64,000 bases of DNA, taken from Phytohabitans flavus. Lineage in GTDB: Bacteria; Actinomycetota; Actinomycetes; Mycobacteriales; Micromonosporaceae. The notes below the pieces were generated by a model. The model saw nothing but the letters and a program-made list of their open reading frames with translations. It made no database searches and was not told where the DNA came from. The stretch covers positions 7,632,001 to 7,696,000 of the forward strand of contig NZ_AP022870.1 of NCBI RefSeq assembly GCF_011764545.1. The letters run 5' to 3'. Shown here one piece after another: positions 7,450 to 15,887 of this stretch. Position 1 is the stretch's first letter; every line of letters starts with the position of its first letter. A program made the position numbers and the translations under genes.

Positions 7450-8337
7450 ATGCGCGTCCTCGTCACTGGCGGCCATGGGTACCTGGGCAACGCCGTCTGC
7501 CGTGCCCTCGGCGACACCGGCCACCACGTCACCATGCTCAGCCGCCGCTCCGGTATCGACGTCCGGGACCGGGTCGGGGTCGCCGGCGCAGTCGAGGCCG
7601 CCCAGCCCGAGGCCGTCTGCCACCTCGCCGCCCTCACCCGGCCGCGCGACTCCTTCGCCGACCCACTCAGCTACTTCGACGTCAACGTCGGTGGCACGCT
7701 CAACCTCCTCCTCGCGCTCGACCGGCCCGTCCCCTTCGTCCTCGCCTCCAGCAGCATCGTCTACGGCGGGCAGCACACCGGAGCGCTCACCGAAGACCTC
7801 CCGGTCAACCCGGAGAGCCCGTACGCCGCCTCGAAGGTCGCCGCAGAGCAGTTGGTCGCCGCGCACGCAGCTACCGGGGCGGTCGGTGGGGTGGTGCTGC
7901 GCTGCTTCAACATCGCGGGCGCGGCCGGCGGCGTCGGCGACACGGACACCACGCGGATCATCCCCAACGTCTTCCGGGCGATCACCGGCCAGCTGCCCCA
8001 CGTGACCCTGAACGGGGACGGTTCGGCGACCCGCGACTTCGTGCACGTGGAGGATGTGGCGCAAGCCGTGGTGAACGCGATCGAGCGGGCTACGCCCGGC
8101 GAGGCCGAGACGTACAACATCGCCAGTGGCGTCGGCACGAGCATGGCGGGCATCGTCGCGGCCGCCGAAGCGGTCACGGGCAAGAAGGTGGAAATCAAGC
8201 GGCTGAGCCCGAAACCCGAGCCGCCGCACCTCGTCGCCGACATCGCGCGGGCCAGGGCCGAGCTGGGCTGGGAGCCACACCGCTCGACACCCGACCGTAT
8301 CGTCACCGACGCCTGGGCCGCCTGGGCTGCGGCCTAG
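7450..8337 (+). CDS. NAD-dependent epimerase/dehydratase (UDP-sugar type)
   Basis: 295 residues. Extended short-chain dehydrogenase: N-terminal Rossmann motif VTGGHGYLGNAV, SSSIVYGG strand with the catalytic Ser, and YAASKVAAEQ with the Tyr-x3-Lys pair. VLRCFNIAGAAG and DFVHVEDVAQAV match the GalE/UDP-glucose 4-epimerase group acting on nucleotide sugars in the cytoplasm. The substrate is not determined, and no capsular or sugar cluster surrounds it. It follows the XRE-ImmA gene closely, and a MarR gene follows after nine bases. Confidence 0.9.
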   Translation: MRVLVTGGHGYLGNAVCRALGDTGHHVTMLSRRSGIDVRDRVGVAGAVEAAQPEAVCHLAALTRPRDSFADPLSYFDVNVGGTLNLLLALDRPVPFVLASSSIVYGGQHTGALTEDLPVNPESPYAASKVAAEQLVAAHAATGAVGGVVLRCFNIAGAAGGVGDTDTTRIIPNVFRAITGQLPHVTLNGDGSATRDFVHVEDVAQAVVNAIERATPGEAETYNIASGVGTSMAGIVAAAEAVTGKKVEIKRLSPKPEPPHLVADIARARAELGWEPHRSTPDRIVTDAWAAWAAA

Positions 8338-8346
8338 GGTGCTGGC

Positions 8347-8814
8347 ATGCAGACACCCGATGAGGTACCGGCGTCCTCCTCGCGGATGTGGGAGATTCCG
8401 AGCTGGCTGCTGGTTCAGACGGCCGCGCACGCCTCCCGGCTCGTGTCGGATGGGTTCGCGGCCGTCGAGGCGCGCGGCTACCACTTCAGGGTGCTGGCCA
8501 CCCTGGACGAGCTAGGGCCGGCCAGCCAGGCCACGCTCGGGCGGCGCGGCGGCATACACCTCAGCGATCTTGTGACGACCATCAACGAGCTGGCCGATCG
8601 GGGGTTCGTCGAGCGCTCGCCGGACCCGGAGGACCGGCGGCGCAACGTCATCACCATCACCGCCGCGGGGCGGCGGCAGCTGCTGAGGTTGGAGAAGCAG
8701 CTGGCACAGGTACAAGATCAGCTGCTCGCCCCGCTCTCGCCCGAGGAGCGGGACGAATTCGCGCGGTTGCTCACTCGGCTTCTCCGGCACCACATTCAGC
8801 GAGTGCAAGGATGA
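8347..8814 (+). CDS. MarR-family transcriptional regulator
   Basis: 155 residues. Winged-helix with HVSD-type recognition helix (HLSDLVTTINELADRGFVER) and the wing SPDPEDRRRNVITITAAGRRQL, typical of MarR. Dimerisation helices at both ends. It probably responds to a small phenolic or oxidant ligand. It may regulate its own promoter and the PEBP-like gene four bases downstream, as these two appear to form a unit. Confidence 0.93.
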   Translation: MQTPDEVPASSSRMWEIPSWLLVQTAAHASRLVSDGFAAVEARGYHFRVLATLDELGPASQATLGRRGGIHLSDLVTTINELADRGFVERSPDPEDRRRNVITITAAGRRQLLRLEKQLAQVQDQLLAPLSPEERDEFARLLTRLLRHHIQRVQG

Positions 8815-8818
8815 CGGT

Positions 8819-9352
8819 ATGAGTCTTGACCGTCCTATCGCACCGGACCCGTACGAGCTGCTCCCGGCCGTACCCACGTTCACGCTGACCAGCAGTGACC
8901 TCGACGAAGGCCAGCCGTTCGACGCGGCCTTCGCCCACGGCAGCGTCGGTGGCCAGGATCTTTCGCCCCAGCTGGCCTGGTCGGGCTTCCCCAGCGAGAC
9001 CCGCAGCTTCGTCGTGAACTGCTTCGACCCGGACGCGCCGACCCCCAGCGGCTTCTGGCACTGGAACCTGGTCAACCTGCCGGTCTCGGTCACCGAGCTG
9101 GCCCGCGGCGCCGGCGCTGAGGACGTGCACGGTGGTTTCCACGTCCGCAGCGACTACGGCACGCGGGCTTACGGTGGCGCCGCGCCGCCCGCGGGCGACC
9201 GACCGCACCGCTACTACTTCGCCGTCCACGCGGTGGACGTCGACGCGCTCGACGTCACGCCCGATGTCTCGAACGCGGTGGTCGGCTTCAACCTGACCTT
9301 CCACACGCTCGCGCGGGCGATCCTGGTGGCCACCTACCAGGTCAAGGCTTGA
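8819..9352 (+). CDS. YbhB/YbcL (PEBP/Raf kinase inhibitor-like) family protein
   Basis: 177 residues. The PEBP core is clear: FTLTSSDLDEGQPF at the start, QDLSPQLAWSGFP, CFDPDAPTPSGFWHWNLVNLP (the ligand-pocket Asp-Pro-Asp and His) and HRYYFAVHAVD. Bacterial members are cytoplasmic or periplasmic ligand-binding proteins of uncertain role. No signal peptide here. Start codon four bases after the MarR stop implies co-transcription; it converges with the FhuF-like gene, overlapping it by 11 bases. Confidence 0.92.
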   Translation: MSLDRPIAPDPYELLPAVPTFTLTSSDLDEGQPFDAAFAHGSVGGQDLSPQLAWSGFPSETRSFVVNCFDPDAPTPSGFWHWNLVNLPVSVTELARGAGAEDVHGGFHVRSDYGTRAYGGAAPPAGDRPHRYYFAVHAVDVDALDVTPDVSNAVVGFNLTFHTLARAILVATYQVKA

Positions 9353-10139
9353 TGCAGCAGCCAGTGCAGATCTTGGGCTGAGGGAGGGTGAACGCGAGGC
9401 AGCACGTCTTGCGTTGCACCGTCAGCTCGCCGTTCTGGCCGGGCACCAGCTCGATCAGGTCTTCCAGGCCCAACGTCGTAAGCAGCGTGCCGATGTGCTC
9501 CGCGGTCGAACCGGGGAGGACATCGGCCGCGCGCAGGATGCCGTGGGCGATGCCGGAGCTGACCGAGCCGAGCAGCGTACGGGGGCCGACCCGCACCTCG
9601 CCGTGGATCGCGTCGAGCATCGGGCTGAGGTGGGCGTCTAGCAGCGAGGTCCGCAGCGCGCCGAGCAGGGCCGCCTCGTCGCGCATCACCCGCACCTGCG
9701 GCAGGCCGGAGAGCGCCAGCGGGTCCGAGGGGAGCACCGCGACGGCCACCGAGCGGCGGTACCCGAGCGTGAGCAGCGGCCGCTGGTCTTCGAAGTGCAT
9801 CAGCACGTCATCGGGGTAGAGCAGGGGCACGCGCCGCGCCGAGGCCCAGCCGAGCACGACGGGCAGCGAGAGCCAGTACGTGTACGCCTTCCACGCCAGC
9901 GCGGCCGCGGCGTGCGGCGACGCCTGCCACCGGTGCTTCGCCGAGTCGAGCAGGTCGGGTAGGCGACTGCCGTCGACGAGGCGGGACGTGGGGATCCAAT
10001 CGGCGGTGGAGAGCTCGGGCACCACGAGGCCGGGCGTGAGACCTGGCAGGTCGTCGGTCCCGAACATCGCGCGAAGCGTGGACGTGATCGGCGCGAGCAG
10101 GTCGGCACCGGCGATCCGGTGAGGAACGACAGTGGTCAC
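9342..10139 (-). CDS. FhuF-like ferric-siderophore reductase ((2Fe-2S) protein)
   Basis: 265 residues from GTG. The C-terminus carries C246-C247-x10-C258-x2-C261, the unusual four-cysteine [2Fe-2S] motif of FhuF, plus an extra Cys at 262. FhuF-type proteins release iron from imported ferric siderophores in the cytoplasm by one-electron reduction. The N-terminal 240 residues are divergent, as usual in this family (SLPVVLGWASARRVPLLYPD is recognisable). An IdeR/DtxR-type iron box lies about 130 bases upstream and a 28-codon ORF ends with its stop overlapping this start (GTGA). Regulation by iron is therefore likely. Confidence 0.88.
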   Translation of the reverse strand: MTTVVPHRIAGADLLAPITSTLRAMFGTDDLPGLTPGLVVPELSTADWIPTSRLVDGSRLPDLLDSAKHRWQASPHAAAALAWKAYTYWLSLPVVLGWASARRVPLLYPDDVLMHFEDQRPLLTLGYRRSVAVAVLPSDPLALSGLPQVRVMRDEAALLGALRTSLLDAHLSPMLDAIHGEVRVGPRTLLGSVSSGIAHGILRAADVLPGSTAEHIGTLLTTLGLEDLIELVPGQNGELTVQRKTCCLAFTLPQPKICTGCCIKP

Positions 10140-10222
10140 TTTGCGTCGCCTTCTGCACGGCGAGTGACGTACGCGGTCAGACCGGGCAAGTGCCAGATCC
10201 GGTACCGCGTAAACGTAGTCAC
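10136..10222 (-). CDS. 28-codon leader ORF translationally coupled to the FhuF-like gene
   Basis: GTG at 10222, ribosome site AAGGGAAG eight bases upstream, 28 codons, then TGA overlapping the GTG of the FhuF-like gene. The peptide is basic and aromatic (begins MTTFTRYRIWHLPGLTAYV). It has no Cys and no evident signal peptide. It may be a real microprotein of the iron regulon or a leader serving translational coupling. I know of no homologue. Confidence 0.5.
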   Translation of the reverse strand: MTTFTRYRIWHLPGLTAYVTRRAEGDAK

Positions 10223-10270
10223 CAGGCCACTTCCCTTAGTTTCTCAAGCCGACGGATCACCCTAACGTAC

Positions 10271-10289
10271 TAAGGCTAGGCTAACCAGA
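10271..10289. promoter_or_regulatory. IdeR/DmdR-type iron box
   Basis: TAAGGCTAGGCTAACCAGA matches the actinobacterial DtxR-family consensus (TTAGGTTAGGCTAACCTAA) at most positions, including the core AGGCTAACC. It lies upstream of the 28-codon ORF and the FhuF-like gene, so Fe2+-loaded IdeR would repress that unit. Confidence 0.78.
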
Positions 10290-10489
10290 GGGTCTCGCTC
10301 GCGTCTCCCTTTCTGCTCAGAACATGTCCTCAGTCACACTCCGTATGGGGCTACGCAGAGTAGCTGCCCTATGCGTCTGAGTAGCTGAACTGCCCGTCTG
10401 TCAAGGTTTTTGTCGGTAACGCGCCAGTTCATGTTCCGCCGAGCGGCTAGGAAAGCAGACTGAAAGTCCCGGCCCGAGGTAACCAAGAG
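10290..10489. promoter_or_regulatory. Promoter region of XRE-deformylase gene with 21-bp-spaced direct repeats
   Basis: No gene is evident. GAGTAGCTG occurs at 10358-10366 and again at 10379-10387, exactly 21 bp apart (two helical turns), in flanks that are also similar (TACGCA and ATGCGT). Same-face spacing suggests a binding site, perhaps for the XRE domain encoded downstream. Confidence 0.4.
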
Positions 10490-12010
10490 ATGACGACATC
10501 GCCCATCGAGCGGGCTGCGGACACGTTCGCGGCCGAACTGGCCCGATGGCGGGTTGAGCGCAGCATGAGCAAGAAGCAGCTCGCGGCCCGCATGGGCTTC
10601 GACCCGTCCTACGTCAGCCATGTCGAAGGCCGCCGACACCGTCCGACCGAAGACTTCGCTCGCCGTGCCGAAGCCGTGCTCGGCGCGGGCGGCGCGATTT
10701 GGCAGCGCTACCAGGAGTACGACGAGCTGCGTCATGCCAGGTCCTCGGCGAGTCACCGAGACCCGCCGGTGCCCGAGCAGTGGCTGCCGCCCGGCACCGG
10801 CTTGATCGTGGAGCAGGAGGTGGCCACGCTCTCGTACCGCGAGGGCTCGTACCGGTGCGTCATCCGCCGGGCCCTCTACAACGCGGGCACCGAGCCCGTC
10901 ACCCGCTACCTGATCAGGGTGGCCGTCGACAGGTACCCCCATGATCCGGAGAAGTCCAACCGGCACCACCGCGATCATCCGCTCAGCTTCGCCGAGCTCG
11001 ACCTCCAAGCGTGGTGCGGGGAGGAGCCGGCTCGAGAGGCGATGGAGTACCGCAAGAAGCACGACCGGGACGCGTTCAAGGAGGTCTGGCTCCTCTTCGA
11101 AAACTCCGAGGGCCGCTTTCCGCTCTATCCCGGCCAGCGCACCATGATCGAGTACGCCTACACGGTGAGCCACGACAAGTGGGGCCAGTGGTTCCAGCGC
11201 GCCGTGCGGCTGCCCACTCGGCGTCTCACGGTGCGGCTCGACTTCCCCAACTGGCTCGACGCGCAGGTGTGGGGCGTGGAGACGTCGCTGTCGGCCGAGG
11301 AGGCGCCGCTTCGTACCCCGGTCGGCCGGCGTCCGGAGGGCGAGCGGACGATCTTCGAGTGGACGACCGAGTCGCCGCCACTCAACGCCCGCTACAGGCT
11401 GGAGTGGCGTTTCCGGGGCCACAACGGCCCGCCGCCGTCCGGCCTCGCCATCGCGGTGCGGGCCAGCGACCGCATGCGCGCAGTTGGCATCGTGCAGCGC
11501 GGCGCCGACACGCTCCGCCAGGCGGCTCGGCAGTTCGATCTCCCGCACGACGAGTCGGACGCCCGGGACGTCGTCGACCGGCTGGTCGGGGCGCTCGACC
11601 GGGTCGAGGAGCTGCACACGTTCAGCAAGGGCGTGGGCTTGGCCGCGCCACAGATCGGGCTGCCCTGGGCCGCCGCGGTGGTGCGCCCTGCCGACCGCAC
11701 GGCCGAGCCGGTCGTGCTGCTCAACCCTCGGGTGGTCGAGTCGTCGCCCGAGACCGACGAGCAGTACGAGGGGTGCATGTCCTTCTTCGACGTGCGTGGT
11801 CATGTCTCGCGGCCGCTTGTGCTCCAGGTCGAGCACGCGAAATGGGACGGCGGGCGACTGATCACGACCTTCGAGCAGGGCATGGCACGGCTTGTCGCGC
11901 ATGAGATCGACCACCTCGAAGGCCGGCTGTACGTCGACCGCATGACACCCGGCGTCCCGCTGGTGCCGGTCGAGGAGTACCGCGAGGCCGGGAACCCCTG
12001 GCGGTACTGA
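10490..12010 (+). CDS. XRE helix-turn-helix / central domain / peptide deformylase fusion
   Basis: 506 residues in three parts. Residues 12-70 are an XRE helix-turn-helix (MSKKQLAARMGFDPSYVSHV). Residues 95-320 form a beta-rich domain I cannot name, containing RRALYNAG, WLLFENSEGRFPLYPGQ and YRLEWRFRG. Residues 330-505 are a complete peptide deformylase: motif 1 GVGLAAPQ (381-388), motif 2 EGCMS (427-431, metal Cys429) and motif 3 HEIDH (471-475, metal His pair and catalytic Glu). Deformylases remove formyl from nascent N-terminal Met using Fe2+. All catalytic residues are present, so the enzyme part should be active. Linking it to a DNA-binding domain is unusual. Its neighbours give no pathway clue. 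Confidence 0.85.
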   Translation: MTTSPIERAADTFAAELARWRVERSMSKKQLAARMGFDPSYVSHVEGRRHRPTEDFARRAEAVLGAGGAIWQRYQEYDELRHARSSASHRDPPVPEQWLPPGTGLIVEQEVATLSYREGSYRCVIRRALYNAGTEPVTRYLIRVAVDRYPHDPEKSNRHHRDHPLSFAELDLQAWCGEEPAREAMEYRKKHDRDAFKEVWLLFENSEGRFPLYPGQRTMIEYAYTVSHDKWGQWFQRAVRLPTRRLTVRLDFPNWLDAQVWGVETSLSAEEAPLRTPVGRRPEGERTIFEWTTESPPLNARYRLEWRFRGHNGPPPSGLAIAVRASDRMRAVGIVQRGADTLRQAARQFDLPHDESDARDVVDRLVGALDRVEELHTFSKGVGLAAPQIGLPWAAAVVRPADRTAEPVVLLNPRVVESSPETDEQYEGCMSFFDVRGHVSRPLVLQVEHAKWDGGRLITTFEQGMARLVAHEIDHLEGRLYVDRMTPGVPLVPVEEYREAGNPWRY

Positions 12011-12013
12011 GTG

Positions 12014-12043
12014 CCTAGATCGGCGGGCTCCCGCCGATCTAGG
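12014..12043. terminator. Hairpin after XRE-deformylase gene
   Basis: Near-perfect dyad CCTAGATCGGCGG / CCGCCGATCTAGG with a 4-base loop, starting four bases after the stop. Confidence 0.7.
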
Positions 12044-12153
12044 ACAGGCCTCAGCGGGCGCCTCCACGCTCACGTACTGCCCATCTTGTGCGATTCGGTT
12101 GATCTTGGGGTGGTAGGCGACAGCTCCGGCGGCGCGTCGGGCACAGTTACCGG

Positions 12154-12939
12154 GTGAAGGTTGAGCTAGCCCCGCCGCCTACCGGGCGCGACTACACCAC
12201 CCGCCGAAACGAGGTGCTCCTCGTCCTCGGCGTCTCGCTTGGACAGTCGGCCATCTATGCGATGGTCTCCATCACGGCGCGGCTCACCGCCAACCGCCCG
12301 CTCTCCGAGCAGACCGCCACCCTCAACGCCTCGGCGTCGCCTCGGCCGTACCTCGACCTCACCTACCAGCTGCTCGGGATCTTCTTTGCGCTGGTCCCGG
12401 TGCTGCTGGCGATACACCTGCTCAATCGCGACCGCGACGCGCGGGCGACCCTCGGCCTCGACCGCCGGCACCCCGTCTTCGACGTGCTGTTCGGCATGAT
12501 ATTGACGGTGGCGATTGGCTTCCCTGGCATTGCCCTCTACCTCGGTGCGCGCCAGCTCGGCATCAACGCCAACGTGGTGCCGGCCGCGCTACCCGACCTG
12601 TGGTGGGCGTTGCCGGTGTTGATCTTGGCTGCCGCACAGAACGCGATCCTCGAAGAAGTGGTCGTTGTCGGATATCTGATGACCCGCCTCGAGGAGCTCG
12701 GGTGGCGGGTACGAGCCGTCATCGCGGCGAGTGCCCTGCTTCGCGGCTCCTACCACCTGTACCAAGGCTTCGGTGGTTTTGTCGGCAATGCGGTGATGGG
12801 CGTAATTTTCGCGTTCTTCTACCTGCGCACGAGGCGTGTACTCCCGCTGGTGATCGCGCACACGCTGCTGGATGTGGTGGCCTTCGTCGGGTACACGCTG
12901 GTGAAGGACATGACCTGGTTCCAGCGCTTCTTTGGCTGA
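12154..12939 (+). CDS. CPBP-family intramembrane glutamic protease (Abi-like)
   Basis: 261 residues, GTG start, about seven hydrophobic helices. Motif 1 is EEVVVVGYLMTR (paired Glu), motif 2 SYHLYQG and motif 3 AHTLLDVV, the catalytic and supporting residues of the CPBP/Rce1 fold. Bacterial members cleave membrane-embedded or processed peptides, protect against bacteriocins, or serve as maturation proteases. The usual Arg five residues after the second Glu of motif 1 is displaced here. No bacteriocin gene lies adjacent. Confidence 0.88.
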   Translation: MKVELAPPPTGRDYTTRRNEVLLVLGVSLGQSAIYAMVSITARLTANRPLSEQTATLNASASPRPYLDLTYQLLGIFFALVPVLLAIHLLNRDRDARATLGLDRRHPVFDVLFGMILTVAIGFPGIALYLGARQLGINANVVPAALPDLWWALPVLILAAAQNAILEEVVVVGYLMTRLEELGWRVRAVIAASALLRGSYHLYQGFGGFVGNAVMGVIFAFFYLRTRRVLPLVIAHTLLDVVAFVGYTLVKDMTWFQRFFG

Positions 12940-12951
12940 CGCTCGACCGCG

Positions 12952-15065
12952 CTAGCTGGTGCGGAAGCGTGCCCGAGCCCGGTACCCGAGCCGCTCCACC
13001 GCCGCCGCCACGCCCAGCGCAGCCGTCACCGGCATCACACCAGGCAGCCGCCGCACGACCATGCGCACCGCCACCCACCCACGCGGCTGACTGGACAACG
13101 GCATCACCAGCCGCCACGCCGCCAGCAGCGCCGGCGGCCCGTTCACCTCCAGGTCGGCCGCGGTCGCTTCGGACAGCGCGGCCCGGGCCGCGTCCGCGCT
13201 GGGATGCACCCCCAGCAGCACCAGCAGGTCGACCGCCCGCTCGGCGTCGAGCGGATCGTGCCCGTACGCCGCTGCCAGATGCAACACCAGCGCCGCCTGA
13301 GCCCACGCGGTCGCGGAAAGCTCGGCCACCGGCATCAACCGCCCGAACGCCACCGACACCGCACCGCCCACCCCGCCATCCGCACGAAGCGCCGAGTGGC
13401 CAGCCGCGCCAGCCCGTCGGCCGTCGCCGCCGGGTAGGTAGCCCGCGTCTGTGCGGCCCAGTCGCGCGCGTGCGGCCCGATCGCCCGCACGGCCGCAAGA
13501 GCCAAGAGCTCCGGGGCATGTCCAGGCCGATCGAGGACCCGCGGCGTGATCGCCGGTCCATCTTCCGCATTGGTACGTTCGACGACCGGCCCACCCACGA
13601 GGGTGACCGCCTTCCGGGCCGAGGTGCCGCCCGCAGCCGCCGCCCGCGCGGCCGTGGTCGCCGCCACTTTCCGAGCCGCCGTCTCGGCGCCCTCCTTAGC
13701 CACCTCAGCGGCGGTCGCTGCCGCCTGTGCCCGGGCCGGCTCCGCCTCGGTCGGCGCTAGGTGCGCCGGCGCGGCCTCGTCTGGCTGGCTTGGCACCGCT
13801 GGCTCGTTGGCGCGCGCGTCGTTGGCTGGCTGTGCTGGGGCTGGTTCCGCTTCGGTGGGCGTCCGTTGTGCGGGCGCGGCCTCGTCCGGCGTCGTGGCCT
13901 CAATCGGCTGGCTCGGCGCCGACGGCGCGTCGTTGGCTGGCTCTGCCTCGGTCGGCGTCCGCTGTGCGGGTGTGGCTTCGTCTGGCGTTGCGGTCTCGAT
14001 CGGCTGGGTCGGCGCCGGCGGCTTGTCCGGGAGCGCGTCCTTGGCTGGGTCTATCTGGGCTGGCTCTGCTTCGATCGGCGCTCGCTGCGCCGGTGCGGCC
14101 TCGTCCGGCGTCGCGGCCTTGGCTGGCTGGCTCGTCGCCGCCGGCTCGCCGGCGACCGCGTCCGGCTCTGTCTGGGCCGGCTCCGGTTCGGTCGGCGTCC
14201 GCTGTGCGGGTGTTGCTTCGTCTAGCGTCGCGGTCTCGATTGGCTGGCTCGTCGCCGCCGGCTCGTCGGGACGCGCATCGTTGGCGGGCTCCACCCGGAC
14301 TGGCTCCGTTTCGGTCGGCGTCCGCTGCATGGGATCGGCCTCGGCTGGCTGGCTCGGCGGCGGCGGCTCGTCCGGGCGCGCGTCCTTGGCTGGCTCGGCC
14401 CGTGTCGTGGCATCGGCAGGCCCGGTTTGCGCGGCCGCCGCTGGGGCTGGCTCCTCCCGGGCGGCGCTCTTGGCTCGCTGAGTCCGCGCCGGCGCCTCGT
14501 CAGATTCCGCCTTCTTAGCCGACCGGCTCCGCGCGGCGGCCTTCGCCGCTGGCTCGTCCTGGGTCCTGCTCCTGGCCGGCCGGGTGCGCGTCGGTGCATC
14601 CTCCTCTTGCGCGCCTGTGGCGTTCGTCCTGGCTGCTGGCGTGCGCGGAACCGAAGCCTCCGTGGCTGACACGTCCGGCGTGGTCCGTTTGGCTGCCCGT
14701 GCCCGTGGTGCCGGCGCGTCGGGGTTGGTCGCCTTGGCTCGGCGTGCGCGGGGAGCTGGCGTTTCCGTATCCGTCGCTGTTGTGTCGGGGCTGGTCGCCT
14801 CCGCCGGTCGCGCGGATGGCGGTGCAGCCTTCGCGGCCTCCGCGTCCGGGCCGGTCTGCGTGGCCGGCCTGGTGCGCGGGTCTGGCTCGTCAGAGGGCTC
14901 GTCCGGCAGCGTCGGCGCCTGGAACAGCACGGAAGGCGCAGGCCGGCGGGCCGGCGGCCGGCGCGGCGGAGGCGGCGGTGTCGGGTCCTCTTCCGGCGGG
15001 GTGAAGGCAGCCTTGGAGGGGCGAGACCGCTCCCGCCGGCCGCCCGGGCGCTGCTCCTCCTCCAT
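12952..15065 (-). CDS. Pro/Ala/Glu-rich repeat protein with conserved C-terminal domain (frameshifted)
   Basis: About 704 residues after correction. Residues 1-500 are low-complexity, rich in Pro, Ala, Glu, Thr, with imperfect repeats of about 20-25 residues built on TPDEAAPAQRTPTEAEPA. The last 200 residues are ordered, with TLVGGPVVER, AVRAIGPHARDWAAQTRATYP and, after the shift, AYGHDPLDAERAVDLLVLLGVHPS; this resembles the helical EcsC-like or membrane-associated domains found in actinomycetes, but I cannot name it with certainty. The conserved domain is split by a missing G in a GGGG run at 13371-13374 (minus-strand CCCC in the listing); adding one joins MAG to VGGAVSVAFGR. No signal peptide. 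Confidence 0.65.
13735..14430 (-). repeat. Imperfect 60-75 nt coding repeats (Thr-Pro-Asp-Glu-Ala unit)
   Basis: About ten diverged copies of a unit encoding ATPDEAAPAQRTPTEAEPA-like sequence. Codon use mirrors the flanks, so it is an internal expansion and not inserted DNA. Confidence 0.75.
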
Positions 15066-15195
15066 GAAGACGGAGCCTAGTCCCGACGGGCCCGAAGCAC
15101 CTCCCGGAAACCCGGCCGCCGACGACCCTGCCGCTTTGCCGCCACGGACGGGCGCACGGTATCCTCGGCGGGCGGTGGTCTGCGACGGCCACCTG

Positions 15196-15286
15196 GGAGA
15201 CTTCGCCTAGTCTGGTCTATGGCGCCGCACTGCTAATGCGGTTGGGGTCTTAACGCCCCTCCCGGGTTCGAATCCCGGAGTCTCCG
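15196..15286 (+). tRNA. tRNA-Ser (anticodon GCT)
   Basis: 91-nt class II tRNA: acceptor GGAGACT/AGTCTCC, anticodon arm CCGCA-CTGCTAA-TGCGG with GCT, long variable arm, T loop GTTCGAA. Confidence 0.97.
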
Positions 15287-15320
15287 CGCGAAGGCTGGTG
15301 TGTATGCTGGTCGAGCACCT

Positions 15321-15393
15321 GCGCCCGTAGCTCAATGGATAGAGCATCTGACTACGGATCAGAAGGTTAGGGGTTCGAGTCCCTTCGGGCGCG
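15321..15393 (+). tRNA. tRNA-Arg (anticodon ACG)
   Basis: 73-nt tRNA: acceptor GCGCCCG/CGGGCGC, anticodon arm TCTGA-CTACGGA-TCAGA with ACG. Its 3' end is followed by an integrase remnant facing it, so it served as an attachment site. Confidence 0.97.
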
Positions 15394-15395
15394 CA

Positions 15396-15560
15396 ATACG
15401 AAACGGCCTCCCGCCGCAGGTGGGAGGCCGTTTCCCGTCGTAGTGCCATCGACCTGCCTCGCCGCGACCTGGCGCAGCAGGTGCTTGTAGATCCGCCGGG
15501 TGACGTCCGGGCTCGCGTGGCCGAGGATCATCTCTACGGCCTCGATCGGCACGCCACTGG
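15396..15560 (-). pseudogene. Tyrosine recombinase (phage integrase) C-terminal remnant
   Basis: The minus strand encodes LASGVPIEAVEMILGHAS followed by PDVTRRIYKHLL, the conserved C-terminal box of tyrosine recombinases: the Leu-Gly-His signature and the nucleophile Tyr in RIYKHLL. A stop codon lies immediately upstream of this segment, and the rest of the enzyme is missing. It is oriented towards the tRNA-Arg 3' end, as integrases of tRNA-inserted elements usually are. Only a fossil of an integrative element remains; I found no second copy of the tRNA 3' end. Confidence 0.75.
15401..15433. terminator. Terminator after tRNA-Arg
   Basis: Perfect 12-bp arms AAACGGCCTCCC / GGGAGGCCGTTT with a 9-base loop and terminal TTT, eight bases after the tRNA. 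Confidence 0.85.
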
Positions 15561-15620
15561 CCAGCTACGCCTAGCCGCTTGACGGCCGGGTTCAGGTGAC
15601 CCGGGGTTAAGCTCACCGGT

Positions 15621-15887
15621 ATGACGGCTGCCTTTGCAGACGACGAACCCTCGATCCCGCCAACTGACGTGGACTGGGACACGATGCTTAGCCGGGTCCG
15701 CGAGATTGCCGACAACGAGGATCGTTCGCCAGGCCTGCGCGCATGGGCGAGAGCCCAGATGGCCCAGATCCTTGCGATCATCGAAGCCGCCGAGCTTGAG
15801 CAGGATGCAGCAGACGTGACCGCGGCGCTGGTAGAGCGCGGTGAGTCCATGCCGGCCGAGCAGCTGTGGGCGGAGCTGGGAGTGTGA
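15621..15887 (+). CDS. Antitoxin-like partner of the RelE-type toxin
   Basis: 88 residues, acidic (DDEPSIPPTDVDWDTMLSR at the start), helical, no named domain visible. It is placed directly upstream of a RelE/ParE toxin with a GTGA stop-start overlap, so the role as antitoxin is inferred from position. Its C-terminal region (RGESMPAEQLWAELGV) resembles short Phd-like antitoxin tails. Confidence 0.72.
   Translation: MTAAFADDEPSIPPTDVDWDTMLSRVREIADNEDRSPGLRAWARAQMAQILAIIEAAELEQDAADVTAALVERGESMPAEQLWAELGV

Noticed and set aside
10334..12073. 579-codon minus-strand frame opposite the XRE-deformylase gene
   Set aside because: No domain match, while the plus strand has all three deformylase motifs.
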